Source: Limnochordaceae bacterium (GTDB taxonomy: Bacteria > Bacillota > Limnochordia > Limnochordales > Geochordaceae). From it: a DNA stretch of 64,000 bases. Positions 35,852 through 45,243 of this stretch are shown here, piece by piece. The DNA lies in contig JADBKR010000007.1 of assembly GCA_014896295.1 (NCBI GenBank), positions 310,001 to 374,000 of the forward strand. Reading direction: 5' to 3'. The position numbers were made by a program, and so were the translations under genes. Every line of letters begins with the position of its first letter. Position 1 is the stretch's first letter. Under the pieces are notes generated by a model. It ran no database searches. It was not told the DNA's origin and saw nothing but the letters and a program-made list of their open reading frames with translations.

Positions 35852-35960
35852 CGGCTTTCCCTGCCTCCTGCGCGTGCACAGCCGACCATGCTTGAGTATC
35901 TCCCGGCCCGGCGCCCGTCGTCAAGCACGAAGGGCGGTACCGGAAAGGCCGCGCCCGGGG

Positions 35961-35966
35961 TACCAT
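35961..35966 (+). promoter_or_regulatory. -10-like element giving a possible leaderless start
   Basis: TACCAT ends six bases before the GTG at 35973, and no Shine-Dalgarno is visible. The transcript could start at or next to the GTG. No -35 is seen. Confidence 0.3.
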
Positions 35967-35972
35967 GGTCCC

Positions 35973-37220
35973 GTGAGCAAGCCAGCGATGGCCGCCGTGC
36001 TGGCGGCCCTGATACTCGTCGCCGGGCTCCACCGCCCGGCGCGCGCCTCCCCGGCGACGGGTGAACCGATTACGATGTGGGTACCGGCCCGCGGGGGTTA
36101 CCTGCCCCTCTGGCGGCACGTCGCGGAGCTGGCGCGCCGCGCCCACCCCCACCTCCAGCTCGCCCTCGAGCCCATCTGGGACGACTATACCGCCCGCCTG
36201 ACGCTGGCCCTCGCCGAACGGCGGGCGCCGCCCCTGGTCGTCGTCGATGCCATGACCGCCGCGCGGCTGGCCGCCCGGGGCTTCCTGGCGGACGTGACCG
36301 ATCGGGTGGTCCCTTACGGAGGCCATCCGGCCGCCCTCACTCCCTTCGAGCTCGATGGGCGGGTGTGGGCCGTGCCGGCTTTCCTCGATCCGGTGCTCCT
36401 GTACGCCAACGAGGACCAGCTCCGGCAGGCCGGCGTCCTGCCCCCACAGACCGGCTGGAGCTGGCAAGACCTGACGGAGGCCGCCCGGAGGGTGCAGGCA
36501 TCGGGGACGGCCCGGTGGGGCATGGGAGTGAACGGCTGGCCGCCCATGGTCATGTTCGTCTGGCAGGCAGGGGGAGAGCTCATGGTCGACGGCCGGCCCT
36601 GGACCGCCGAAGAACCCGTCGTGCAGGCGGCGACCTACTACCGGGACTTCGTACGCACCGGGATCAGCCCTCCGGCGCCCCGCAGCTGGGCCGAGCCGCC
36701 CGATCTCCTCTTCCGCACGGGCCAGGCGCCTTTCGTGATGGGCCTCTTCTCCGACCCGCTGGAAACGCCGGCGCGCTCGGGGCCGTTCGCCGGGGACGCC
36801 GCAGGCCCCTCTGGGCCGGCCGGCTTCAGGGCGTCGGTCTCTCCCGTTCCGCGTGGGCCGGCGGGGTGTGCCACGTGGGTATGGAGCGAGGGAGTCGCTG
36901 CCTCGCAGCCGGCCTCGGCACGGGCGCTCGAAGCGATCGGCTACCTGGCCGAGGCCATTGCCCTCGCCGGATGGATGCCCCTCAGCGACCCCGGCCGTGA
37001 GCAGGCCACCATCGCCGCCAGAGTCTCGGCGCCGTGTGCGCGATCCCTGCCGGCCCATCCGGCGCTGTGGGAGTTCGACGCGGCATGGATGGAGAAGGTG
37101 GTCGTGCCGCTCTTGTCGCAGGGCGAAGGCGCTCCTGATTCCACCGAGGACGTGCGCCGGCTCTTGCACGCGGCCGCCGGTGCCCTGCAACAGGCTCTGA
37201 CGACGCAGGCCTCACGGTGA
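35973..37220 (+). CDS. ABC transporter extracellular solute-binding protein (sugar-type, family 1)
   Basis: 415 residues. A signal peptide (to about residue 30, RARA) is followed by a type II binding fold: PITMWVPARGGYL, VPAFLDPVLLYANEDQLRQAGV, TGWSWQDLTEAARR and GGELMVDGRPW. Such proteins bind oligosaccharides, glycerol-phosphates or similar. No permease or ATPase lies next to it, so its partners must be elsewhere. It is not of the Liv type found on both sides. Confidence 0.87.
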   Translation: MSKPAMAAVLAALILVAGLHRPARASPATGEPITMWVPARGGYLPLWRHVAELARRAHPHLQLALEPIWDDYTARLTLALAERRAPPLVVVDAMTAARLAARGFLADVTDRVVPYGGHPAALTPFELDGRVWAVPAFLDPVLLYANEDQLRQAGVLPPQTGWSWQDLTEAARRVQASGTARWGMGVNGWPPMVMFVWQAGGELMVDGRPWTAEEPVVQAATYYRDFVRTGISPPAPRSWAEPPDLLFRTGQAPFVMGLFSDPLETPARSGPFAGDAAGPSGPAGFRASVSPVPRGPAGCATWVWSEGVAASQPASARALEAIGYLAEAIALAGWMPLSDPGREQATIAARVSAPCARSLPAHPALWEFDAAWMEKVVVPLLSQGEGAPDSTEDVRRLLHAAAGALQQALTTQASR

Positions 37221-37285
37221 CGGGCGCGGCCCGGGCAGCCACGAAAGGCGCCGCAACAGAAGGTTCAGGCATTTGTTGCCCAACG

Positions 37286-37315
37286 TTGACCTGCAGACGC
37301 ATGCCGGGGTATAGT
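37286..37315 (+). promoter_or_regulatory. Promoter of the HAD phosphatase gene
   Basis: TTGACC (37286-37291) and TATAGT (37310-37315) are 18 bases apart. The transcript would start near 37322, giving a leader of about 45 bases. Confidence 0.55.
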
Positions 37316-37367
37316 CTTGAAAATGGGCATGAGAAGCCCCCGTGAGAGGAGAGGATGAGCAAACCGC

Positions 37368-38307
37368 ATGGTGCCTCGTTTCTTGGTTTCCGACATCGAC
37401 GGCACCCTCCTGGACCACAGGCGGCCGCTTGAGCGAGATCAACGAGCACGCGCTGCGCCGGCTGGTGGACCGCGGCCTGCCGGTCACGCTCGCCACCGGT
37501 CGCACCGCCGCTGCAACCCTGCCGCTGGCCCGGCGCCTCGGCATCCGGCTGCCCGTCGTCACGTTCAACGGCGCTCAGGTGGTCAAAGAGGACGGGACGG
37601 TCTGCTTCCAGCAGCATCTGGCGCCGGAGGCCGTGGACGCCGTCGTCCGGCTGGCCGGCCGATCCGCTCTGGCCGGCTTCGTGTATGGCCGCTCCGGCGT
37701 CACGCCGGTGGCAGGGGGTGAACGGCTGGGCGATCACCTGCTGCTCGAGGACCGGGAGCACCTGCTACCGCCGTGGCCTGCGGGAGCGACCGGGCGTGCG
37801 CCGTGGTGGCGCGAGGGGGGAGCCGTCAAGGTGCTCTTGCTTGCTCCCGACCCGGAGGCGGCCGACGCCTTCGCCCGGGAGGCCACCCGGCCCGAGTTCG
37901 GGCACCTGTTCGGCCTCTTGCGCTCGGCGCCCGATTGTGTGGAGGTGATGGCGCCCGGCGTCAGCAAGGCGGCGGGCCTCGCCTACCTCTTGCGGTGGTT
38001 GCGCCTTCGTCCGGCCGAGGTCGTGGCCGTGGGCAACGCCCTCAACGACCTCCAGATGATCCAGCTGGCGGGCGCCGGCGTAGCCGTCCTGGACGCGGAG
38101 CCGGAGCTTCTTGCGGCCGCCGACTTCGTGGCGCCGCCGGCGTCGGAGCACGCGGTCGCCGCCGTCGTGCGCCGCTTCTTCCCCCAGGCGCCGCTCGACC
38201 CCGAGATGGCCGGCCGCCTCGGCCCGGTCATGGGCCGCCGCTTGCTCCCGGCGGCCAGCGCGTCGTGGCCCGTCCCCGCCCCCATCACCAGCCTGCAGCC
38301 TGCCTGA
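37368..38307 (+). CDS. Cof-type HAD phosphatase (one frameshift)
   Basis: About 312 residues when repaired. Motif I FLVSDIDGTLLDH is in the first frame; LSEINEHALRRLVDRG, LATGRTAA, GVSKAAGLAYLL and motif IV AVGNALNDLQMIQLAG are in the second. The frame changes at 37425-37432 (CCGCTTGAGCGAG); removing one T restores PLSEIN. It dephosphorylates sugar phosphates or similar. About 25 extra residues extend the C-terminus. Confidence 0.85.
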
Positions 38308-38463
38308 GCGCCCCCCTTCCTCCCCCTCTGCCGCACCCGGCCGTTGTTCCGGAAGGAAAGGCCGGGGGGCCAGCGAATGGATAGGGCATCTCGTTACCGA
38401 TGCTTTCCCGTGGATCGGGTATCCGGAAGCGCCTATCGGAAAGGCAGGGAGGGGTGTTTTGCC

Positions 38464-39612
38464 GTGCGCAGCAGCCGAACGCCATGGATGGTCGTGGCCC
38501 TGGGGCTGGTCCTGGCCCTCGGGTGGGTCTTGCCCGCCCTGGCCGCGGAGATAGCGATCGGTCTCAACGTGGAGCTCACCGGGAGCATCCCCCAGGTCGG
38601 CCAATCCAGCCTCAACGGAGCGCGCCTGGCCGTGGACGAGATCAACCAGGCCGGCGGCGTGAAGGTCGGTAACCAGCGCTACACGATCCGCCTGCTGGTC
38701 GAGGACAACGAAGACAAGGCGCAGTCGGCCGTCGCCGTCGCCCAGAAGCTGTACTTCCAAAACGGCGTGCTGGCCATGATCGGCCCCAACGCCAGCCGCA
38801 ACGCGGTGCCGGCCGCCGACGTGGCCGAATCGGCCCACGCCCCCATGATTACGCCCTGGTCGACCAACCCCAATGCCACCAAGGGCAAGCAGTGGGTCTT
38901 CCGCGCCTGCTTCACGGACGACTTCCAGGGGCAGGTCGTCGCATCCTTCGCCCGCCAGCATTTCAAGGCGCAGCGAGCGGCCGTCCTCTACGACGTCGCG
39001 AGCGAGTATAACAAGGGCATCGCGGAAGTGTTCCGCCAGAGCTTCACCAGGCTCGGCGGCCAGGTGGTCGCGTTCGAGACCTACACCACCGGGGACAAAG
39101 ACTTCCTCTCCCAGCTCACCAAGATCCGGGCGGCGAGGCCTGACATCCTCTTCCTGCCCAACTACTACAGCGAGGTGCCGCTGCAGGTGCAGCAGGCCCG
39201 GCAGATCGGGCTCAACGTCCCGATCATCGGCTCCGACTCCTGGGGCTTCGCGGGGCTCCTGGAGCTGGGCGGCTCCGACATGGAAGGGCTCATGTACACC
39301 ACCCACTACGCGCCCGACATCGCCACCCCCACCGCCCAGACGTTCATCAAGCGCTACCAGGAGCGTTACGGGAGCCTCCCGGACGACGTGGCCGCCCTCA
39401 CGTACGACGCCTTCGGGCTGCTGGTCACCGCGCTGCAGAAAGCGGGCAAGCCCGATCGCCAGGCCGTGCGAGATGCCCTCGCCTCCATCGAGCGGTACGA
39501 CGGAGTGACCGGCACGATGCAGTTCGCCGGCTCGGGCGACCCCATCAAAAGCGCCGTCGTGATCCAGATCAAGAACGGGCAGTTCAAATACTTCACGACC
39601 GCGACGCCTTGA
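38464..39612 (+). CDS. livK: Branched-chain amino-acid-type ABC transporter substrate-binding protein (second copy)
   Basis: 382 residues. A signal peptide (to ALAAE) precedes IAIGLNVELTGSIPQVGQSS, AMIGPNASRNAVPAAD, ITPWSTNP and YDVASEYNKG, typical of the LivK fold. It differs from the copy at 11.4 kb, so the ligand may differ. GTG 38464 is preferred, with GGGAGGGG nine bases upstream; longer in-frame versions would place charged residues before the signal peptide. First gene of the second Liv operon. Confidence 0.9.
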   Translation: MRSSRTPWMVVALGLVLALGWVLPALAAEIAIGLNVELTGSIPQVGQSSLNGARLAVDEINQAGGVKVGNQRYTIRLLVEDNEDKAQSAVAVAQKLYFQNGVLAMIGPNASRNAVPAADVAESAHAPMITPWSTNPNATKGKQWVFRACFTDDFQGQVVASFARQHFKAQRAAVLYDVASEYNKGIAEVFRQSFTRLGGQVVAFETYTTGDKDFLSQLTKIRAARPDILFLPNYYSEVPLQVQQARQIGLNVPIIGSDSWGFAGLLELGGSDMEGLMYTTHYAPDIATPTAQTFIKRYQERYGSLPDDVAALTYDAFGLLVTALQKAGKPDRQAVRDALASIERYDGVTGTMQFAGSGDPIKSAVVIQIKNGQFKYFTTATP

Positions 39613-39638
39613 CGGCGTAGGGCAGGCAGGCGCTCACC

Positions 39639-40523
39639 TTGGCCTTCTACATCGCTCAACAGATCGTCAACGCGCTGCAGCTCGGGTCGGTCTACGCCCT
39701 CATCGCCCTGGGCTACTCCATGGTGTACGGGGTGCTCCGGCTCATCAACTTCGCCCACGGCGACATCTTCATGGTGGGCGCCTTCCTGGGCTTCTTCGCC
39801 GCCGCGGTGTTGAGGTGGCCTTTCGTGGCGACCCTGCTGTTCAGCATGGTCGCCACGGCCGCCCTCGGGGTCACCATCGAGCGGCTGGCGTACCGGCCGC
39901 TCCGGGACGCGCCGCGGGTCTCGGCGGTCATCACGGCCCTCGGTATCGGGCTGTTCCTCGAGCACTTCACGCTGGCCACGGTCGGCGCACAGCCACGGCA
40001 GATTCCCCGGATGATCCCGATGCACTTTTACACGCTGCCCGGTGACATCGGCTTCTCTTCGACCCAGGCCGTGATCCTGGCGGTCGCACTCGTCCTCATG
40101 CTGGCTCTCGATCTTTTCGTCAACCGCACGCTCATGGGCATGGCGATGCGGGCCATCTCCTGGGACATCCGCCACCTCCCGCTCATGGGAGTGCCGGTCA
40201 ACCGGGTGATCAGCCTCACCTTCGCCATCGGATCGGCCCTGGCGGCCGCAGGAGGGATCCTGGTCGGCCTCGCTTACCCCATCATCGATCCCTACATGGG
40301 CATCCTGGTGGGCTGGAAGGCGTTCGTCGCGGCCGTGGTGGGCGGGATCGGCAGTATTCGGGGCGCGATGCTCGGGGGCTACATCCTGGCGGCGACCGAG
40401 GTGCTCGTAGCGGCTTTCCTCCCGTCGACGTACCGGGATTTCGTCGCCTTCTCCCTGCTGCTGTTGCTGCTGGTCTTCAAACCGACGGGATTGATGGGAC
40501 GGGTATGGGCGCAGAAAGTGTGA
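39639..40523 (+). CDS. livH: Liv-type ABC transporter permease LivH (second copy)
   Basis: 294 residues, TTG start. IVNALQLGSVYALIALGYSMVYG, LINFAHGDIFMVGA and AVVGGIGSIRGAMLGG are the LivH signatures; about eight membrane helices. Overlaps the next gene by 19 bases. Confidence 0.92.
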   Translation: MAFYIAQQIVNALQLGSVYALIALGYSMVYGVLRLINFAHGDIFMVGAFLGFFAAAVLRWPFVATLLFSMVATAALGVTIERLAYRPLRDAPRVSAVITALGIGLFLEHFTLATVGAQPRQIPRMIPMHFYTLPGDIGFSSTQAVILAVALVLMLALDLFVNRTLMGMAMRAISWDIRHLPLMGVPVNRVISLTFAIGSALAAAGGILVGLAYPIIDPYMGILVGWKAFVAAVVGGIGSIRGAMLGGYILAATEVLVAAFLPSTYRDFVAFSLLLLLLVFKPTGLMGRVWAQKV

Positions 40524-41548
40524 AAGCCGGGGGCGTCCGGACCAACCCGGCAACGGCAGGCCTGATGGGACGGGATGTCGGTTGGTGGGCGGCGGCGGCG
40601 GCCATCGTGGCGTTGTTGCACTTCGTGCTGCCCCTCTTGCCCCTCAACGCGTACCACGTCCAGGTCCTGATGTACGTCGGCATCAACGTCATCCTCGCGG
40701 CCAGCCTCAACCTGGTCAACGGCTACATGGGCGAGTTCTCCGTGGGCCACGCCGGGTTCATGGCGGTGGGGGCTTACGTTTCGGCCGTGACCATGCTCTG
40801 GGCCGTGCCCCGAGCGTGGTGGCCGTACTTCTTCCCCGTCTCGGTCGTCCTGGGGGGAGCAGGAGCGGCGGCGGTCGGCCTCCTGGTGGCCATCCCCTCT
40901 TTCCGCACGCGGGGCGATTACCTGGCCATCGTCACGCTGGCCCTCAACATGATCGTCAAGAGCGTCATCGAAAACATCGAGGCGGTGGGCGGCCCGCGGG
41001 GGCTGGTCGGAATCGCCCGCCTGACGAGCCCCGCCTGGGTCTACTTGTGGGTGTTCGTGACGCTCGGGGCGCTTCGCCAGTTCCTGCACTCCCGTTTCGG
41101 ACGCGGCGTCCAGGCCATCCGAGAAGACGAGGTGGCGGCCGAGATCATCGGCATCGAGACGCGCCGGGTCAAGCTCCAGGCGTTCCTCATCGCTGCCTTC
41201 TTCGCCGGGGTGGCGGGGGGGCTGTACGCCCACCTGATTCAATTCATCAACCCGAAGAGCTTCGACATCGTCAAGTCCACGGAGATCCTGGTCATGGTCT
41301 ACCTCGGAGGCGTCGCCAGCCTGGCCGGCAGCGTGCTGGGCGCCGCCATCTACACGGTGCTGCTGGAGCTGTTGCGCTTCCTGGGGCTGTGGCGATGGGT
41401 GCTGGCGCCGCTTCTGCTGGTGCTGTTGATGATCCTGCGGCCGCGCGGCATCCTGGGCTATCAGGAGCCTGCCGTGCTGATTCCATGGCGGGAGCGCCTG
41501 CTGCGCCGGCGCGCCCGGGAAGGGGCGAAGGCCGTTGCCGCTCCTTGA
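40505..41548 (+). CDS. livM: Liv-type ABC transporter permease LivM (second copy)
   Basis: 347 residues. GINVILAASLNLVNGYMGEFSVGHAGF, AIREDEVAAEIIGIE and VYLGGVASLAGSVLGA mark LivM. Unlike the first copy, the frame is intact. Overlaps livH by 19 bases and livG by 14 bases. Confidence 0.92.
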   Translation: MGAESVKAGGVRTNPATAGLMGRDVGWWAAAAAIVALLHFVLPLLPLNAYHVQVLMYVGINVILAASLNLVNGYMGEFSVGHAGFMAVGAYVSAVTMLWAVPRAWWPYFFPVSVVLGGAGAAAVGLLVAIPSFRTRGDYLAIVTLALNMIVKSVIENIEAVGGPRGLVGIARLTSPAWVYLWVFVTLGALRQFLHSRFGRGVQAIREDEVAAEIIGIETRRVKLQAFLIAAFFAGVAGGLYAHLIQFINPKSFDIVKSTEILVMVYLGGVASLAGSVLGAAIYTVLLELLRFLGLWRWVLAPLLLVLLMILRPRGILGYQEPAVLIPWRERLLRRRAREGAKAVAAP

Positions 41549-42308
41549 GATCGAGCATCTCGGCATTCGCTTCGGCGGCCTGCAGGCGCTGCACGACTTC
41601 TCCCTGCAGCTCGAGGAAGGGGAGCTGGTGGGCCTCATCGGCCCCAACGGCGCCGGCAAGACGACGGTCTTCAACCTCGTGAGCGGGGTCTACCGCCCTT
41701 CGGCCGGGGAGATCCGGTGGATGGGGCGCTCGCTGGTGGGGTTGCGCCCCAGCCAGATCGCCCAAGCGGGCGTGGCCCGCACCTTTCAGAACATTCGGCT
41801 GTTCAAGGGGCTTTCCGTGCTCGACAACGTGCGGGCGGCCCTGTACAAGAGCGGCCGAACGCACCTCTTCGGCGCGTTGGCCGGGGCCGGCGCGCTCGCG
41901 GCCGAGGAGGAAGCCATCTTCGAGCGTTCCATGGAGATGCTGGAGCTGTTCGGCCTCGCCCACCTGGCCGCCGAGCCGGCCGGGAGCCTGCCGTACGGGC
42001 ACCAGCGGCGCCTGGAGATGGCCCGCGCCCTGGCCGCAAGGCCGCGCCTCCTGCTCCTCGACGAGCCGGCCGCCGGCATGAACCCGGCGGAAGCGGAGCG
42101 CCTGTTGGAGCAGATTCGATGGATCCACCGGCACTTCGGCGTCGCCATCCTCCTCATCGAGCACCAGATGCGGGTCGTGATGGGGGTCTGCCCCCGGATC
42201 GTGGTGCTCGACTTCGGGGAGATCATCGCGGAAGGCCCGCCCGAGTTCATCCGGCAGCATCCCAGGGTGCTGGAGGCATACCTGGGCCGCCAGGCGGAGG
42301 GGTCGTGA
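41535..42308 (+). CDS. livG: Liv-type ABC transporter ATPase LivG (second copy)
   Basis: 257 residues, TTG start. GPNGAGKTT, FQNIRLFKGLSVLDNVRAAL, LPYGHQRRLEMARAL, LLLDEPAAGMNPAE and LIEHQMRVVMG are present. It ends in a TGATG overlap with livF. Confidence 0.93.
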   Translation: MPLLEIEHLGIRFGGLQALHDFSLQLEEGELVGLIGPNGAGKTTVFNLVSGVYRPSAGEIRWMGRSLVGLRPSQIAQAGVARTFQNIRLFKGLSVLDNVRAALYKSGRTHLFGALAGAGALAAEEEAIFERSMEMLELFGLAHLAAEPAGSLPYGHQRRLEMARALAARPRLLLLDEPAAGMNPAEAERLLEQIRWIHRHFGVAILLIEHQMRVVMGVCPRIVVLDFGEIIAEGPPEFIRQHPRVLEAYLGRQAEGS

Positions 42309-43048
42309 TGGCGGTGGCTCAACCGGCACCGGGCCAGGCGCTGCTCACCCTGCAGGACGTCGAGGTCCGCTACGGCAGCATCCAGGCGCTCTCGGGGATC
42401 TCGCTCCAGGTGCACGACGGCGAGGTCGTGGCGCTCATCGGCGCCAACGGCGCCGGCAAGACCACCACGCTCCGGGCCGTCTCCGGGCTGGTGCGCCCGG
42501 CCCGGGGGAAGATCCTCTTCGGGGGCGCCGACCTCACCCGTCTGCCGGCCGACCAGATCGCCGCCATGGGCATTTCCCACGTCCCCGAAGGGCGGGCCAT
42601 CTTCGCCAACCTTACCGTGCTCGAAAACCTGCGCCTGGCCACCTTTTCCCGCCGCGATCGCCGGCAGGTGCAGGAGGACATCGAGCGGGTCTTCTCGCTG
42701 CTGCCCCGCCTGGCCGAGCGGCGCCACCAGCACGCCGGCACCCTGTCGGGCGGCGAACAGCAGATGCTGGCCATCGGGCGAGCCCTGATGCTGCGGGGCC
42801 GCATCATGCTGCTGGACGAGCCGTCCATGGGGCTGGCGCCGGTGCTGGTCGCGGAGATCTTCCGGCTGTTGCGGGAGATCAACCGGCAGGGCACCACCCT
42901 GCTCCTGGTCGAGCAAAACGCCCGCATGGCCCTCGCGCTCGCCACCCGGGGCTACGTCCTGGAGAACGGCCGGGTCGTCTTGAGCGGGCCCTCCGCGGAG
43001 CTGATGGCCAATCCGGCCGTGGCGGAAGCGTATCTGGGCGCCGCCTGA
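42308..43048 (+). CDS. livF: Liv-type ABC transporter ATPase LivF (second copy)
   Basis: 246 residues. GANGAGKTT, LSGGEQQMLAIGRALM, IMLLDEPSMGLAP and LVEQNARMAL. Ends the operon, converging with the ABC exporter pair after 24 bases. Confidence 0.93.
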   Translation: MAVAQPAPGQALLTLQDVEVRYGSIQALSGISLQVHDGEVVALIGANGAGKTTTLRAVSGLVRPARGKILFGGADLTRLPADQIAAMGISHVPEGRAIFANLTVLENLRLATFSRRDRRQVQEDIERVFSLLPRLAERRHQHAGTLSGGEQQMLAIGRALMLRGRIMLLDEPSMGLAPVLVAEIFRLLREINRQGTTLLLVEQNARMALALATRGYVLENGRVVLSGPSAELMANPAVAEAYLGAA

Positions 43049-43072
43049 GCACGGCGGCGGGCGGCCCGCTCC

Positions 43073-45217
43073 TCATCCTGCCGCGGCGATCCGCCCGGCT
43101 TGCCGCTCCAGGGTCTGGAGCTGCCACATCTTGGCGTAGAGCCCCTGGCGCGCCAGCAGCTCGTCGTGGCGCCCGACCTCCCGCACCTCGCCGCGGTGCA
43201 GCACCACGATGCGGTCGGCGTGTACCACCGTGGAGAGCCGGTGCGCCACGATGATCACGGTGCACGCCCCCTGCAGCGACCGGATGGCCGCCTGGATGCG
43301 CTGCTCCGTCTCGCTGTCCACGCTAGCCGTCGCCTCGTCGAGAACGAGCACCGGCGCACGCAGCGCGGCCGCTCGCGCCAGGGCGATGAGCTGGCGCTGC
43401 CCCGCCGATAGCCCCGCGCCCCGCTCGCTGACCGGGTAGTCGTAGCCGCCGGGCAGCGCCTCGATGAACTCGTGTGCGCCGACCCGGCGGGCCGCCTCCC
43501 GGACCTCCTCCGGGCCGGCGCCGTCCACGCCGAAGCCGATATTGTACGCCAGCGTACCGGAGAAAAGCAGCGGGTCCTGCAACACCACGGCCACCTGGCG
43601 CCTGAGCCACCCCAGGGGCAGCGTCCGCACGTCGTGCCCGTCCAGCAGCACCGCGCCCTTCTGGACGTCGTACAGGCGCGCCATCAACGCGATGATGGAG
43701 CTCTTGCCGGCCCCGGTCGCCCCCACGAGCCCCACCGTCTCGCCGGGGCGGGCCTCCAGCGAGACGTCGCGCAGCACCCAGCGCTCCGCGTCGTAGGCGA
43801 ACCAGACCCGGTCGAGGGCCACGTGCCCCCTCGCCCTGGAGGGCACCCTGGCCGGCTGCGCCGGCTCCCGGATGGCCGTCGGATCGTCCAGGATCTGGAA
43901 GATGCGCTCGGAAGAGGCCATCGCCGCCTGCAGCACGTTGTACTTCTCGGCCAGATCCCCGATGGGCTGAAAGAGCTGCCGGATGTATTGCAGGAAAGCG
44001 TACAGCACGCCGTAGTCGAGCTGGCCTTGCGCCACCCGGACGCCCCCGTACCACAGCAAGAGGGCCAGCGCACCATTTCCCAGGAAATCCACCACGGGTC
44101 GAAAGACGGCGAACACCGACAGCTCGCCCATCGTGGAGCGCAGGTACTCCTCGTTTTCCCGGTCGAAGCGGGCCAGCTGGGCCGGTTCTTGCGCGAAGGC
44201 CTTGACGAGCCACATGCCGGCCAGGTTTTCCGCCAGGAACGCGTTGACTCTGGCCAGCCGGACCCGCACCCGGCGATACGCGTCCCGGGCCTTCGCCCGG
44301 AAGACCCACGTCGCGCCGCCCACGACGGGCAACACCGCCAGGCCGACCGCGCTCAGCCCGGGATCGAGGCGGGCCATGGCCACGATGACGCCCACGAGGA
44401 TGAAGCCGTCCCGGAAGAGGCTGACCACCACGGTGGTGTACATCTCGCTGAGCGCCTCGGTGTCGTTGGTGAGCCGCGTGACGATCCGGCCCGCCGGCTG
44501 CCGGTCGAAGAAGGACAGAGCCCGGTGCTCGACGTGATGGAAGAGCTGGCTGCGCAGCCTCCGGACGATCTCCTGTCCCGAGCGCTGCATGAGGAAGGTC
44601 ATCCCATACGCCAAGGCCTGCGAGGCCATCGTCAACCCCACCAGTACCGCTCCCAGCCTCAGCAGCGCGGAGTGGTCGGGTCGAAGGAACCGCCGCCACT
44701 CGTCGGCGTCGACCGGCTCCGCCTCGTACGTGCGCCCGTCCAACTCGACGAGAAGCCGCCCCTGCCCCGCCCGGCCCACGACCCGGCCCCGATTGAGCGC
44801 CGCGTCACGCTGCCCGGCCACCACCCCGTCCACCAGCAGGGGTTGCCCGCCCACCTTGAGGATCTGCCGGCGTCGAGCGCCGGCCAGCCGTTCCCGAACG
44901 GGACCGGCCGGCAGCTCCCGCTCCCTCACGAACAAGCGATCGCCGAGCTGCACCGCCCGCTCCTGCAGCGGTGGAGGGAGCGTCAGACCCGTCACCTCCA
45001 CGAGGGGCTGCGAAAACCCGAGCAAATGGTCGTCGATGGCGACCTTGAATAGGTAAGGCCTGGCCAGGTCGGCCACGGTGATCACCAGCGCCATCAGCAC
45101 CGCCAGCGCGATGGGCCCGGCGTACGGGCGGGCGTAGCCGGCGAGCCGGCGCAGCAGCCGGGGATCGCTGCGGGGTTTGAGCGCTTCTTCTTCGTGGATG
45201 TCGAACGCCTGCGGCAC
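43073..45217 (-). CDS. ABC exporter half-transporter (second of a pair)
   Basis: 714 residues. Six membrane helices and an ATPase with GATGAGKSS, RLSAGQRQL-like GAGLSAGQRQLIALARA and VLVLDEATASVDSETE. A roughly 120-residue hydrophilic insertion after the first helix (LPPPLQERAVQLGDRLFVRE through VDADEWRRF) is unusual; it resembles the extracytoplasmic insertions of BmrD/YheH-type subunits. GTG start 10 bases after GGGGAGG. With the preceding gene it likely forms a heterodimeric drug or lipid exporter. Confidence 0.88.
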   Translation of the reverse strand: MPQAFDIHEEEALKPRSDPRLLRRLAGYARPYAGPIALAVLMALVITVADLARPYLFKVAIDDHLLGFSQPLVEVTGLTLPPPLQERAVQLGDRLFVRERELPAGPVRERLAGARRRQILKVGGQPLLVDGVVAGQRDAALNRGRVVGRAGQGRLLVELDGRTYEAEPVDADEWRRFLRPDHSALLRLGAVLVGLTMASQALAYGMTFLMQRSGQEIVRRLRSQLFHHVEHRALSFFDRQPAGRIVTRLTNDTEALSEMYTTVVVSLFRDGFILVGVIVAMARLDPGLSAVGLAVLPVVGGATWVFRAKARDAYRRVRVRLARVNAFLAENLAGMWLVKAFAQEPAQLARFDRENEEYLRSTMGELSVFAVFRPVVDFLGNGALALLLWYGGVRVAQGQLDYGVLYAFLQYIRQLFQPIGDLAEKYNVLQAAMASSERIFQILDDPTAIREPAQPARVPSRARGHVALDRVWFAYDAERWVLRDVSLEARPGETVGLVGATGAGKSSIIALMARLYDVQKGAVLLDGHDVRTLPLGWLRRQVAVVLQDPLLFSGTLAYNIGFGVDGAGPEEVREAARRVGAHEFIEALPGGYDYPVSERGAGLSAGQRQLIALARAAALRAPVLVLDEATASVDSETEQRIQAAIRSLQGACTVIIVAHRLSTVVHADRIVVLHRGEVREVGRHDELLARQGLYAKMWQLQTLERQAGRIAAAG

Positions 45218-45243
45218 CGGTGGAAGACCTCCCCGACTGCGCC

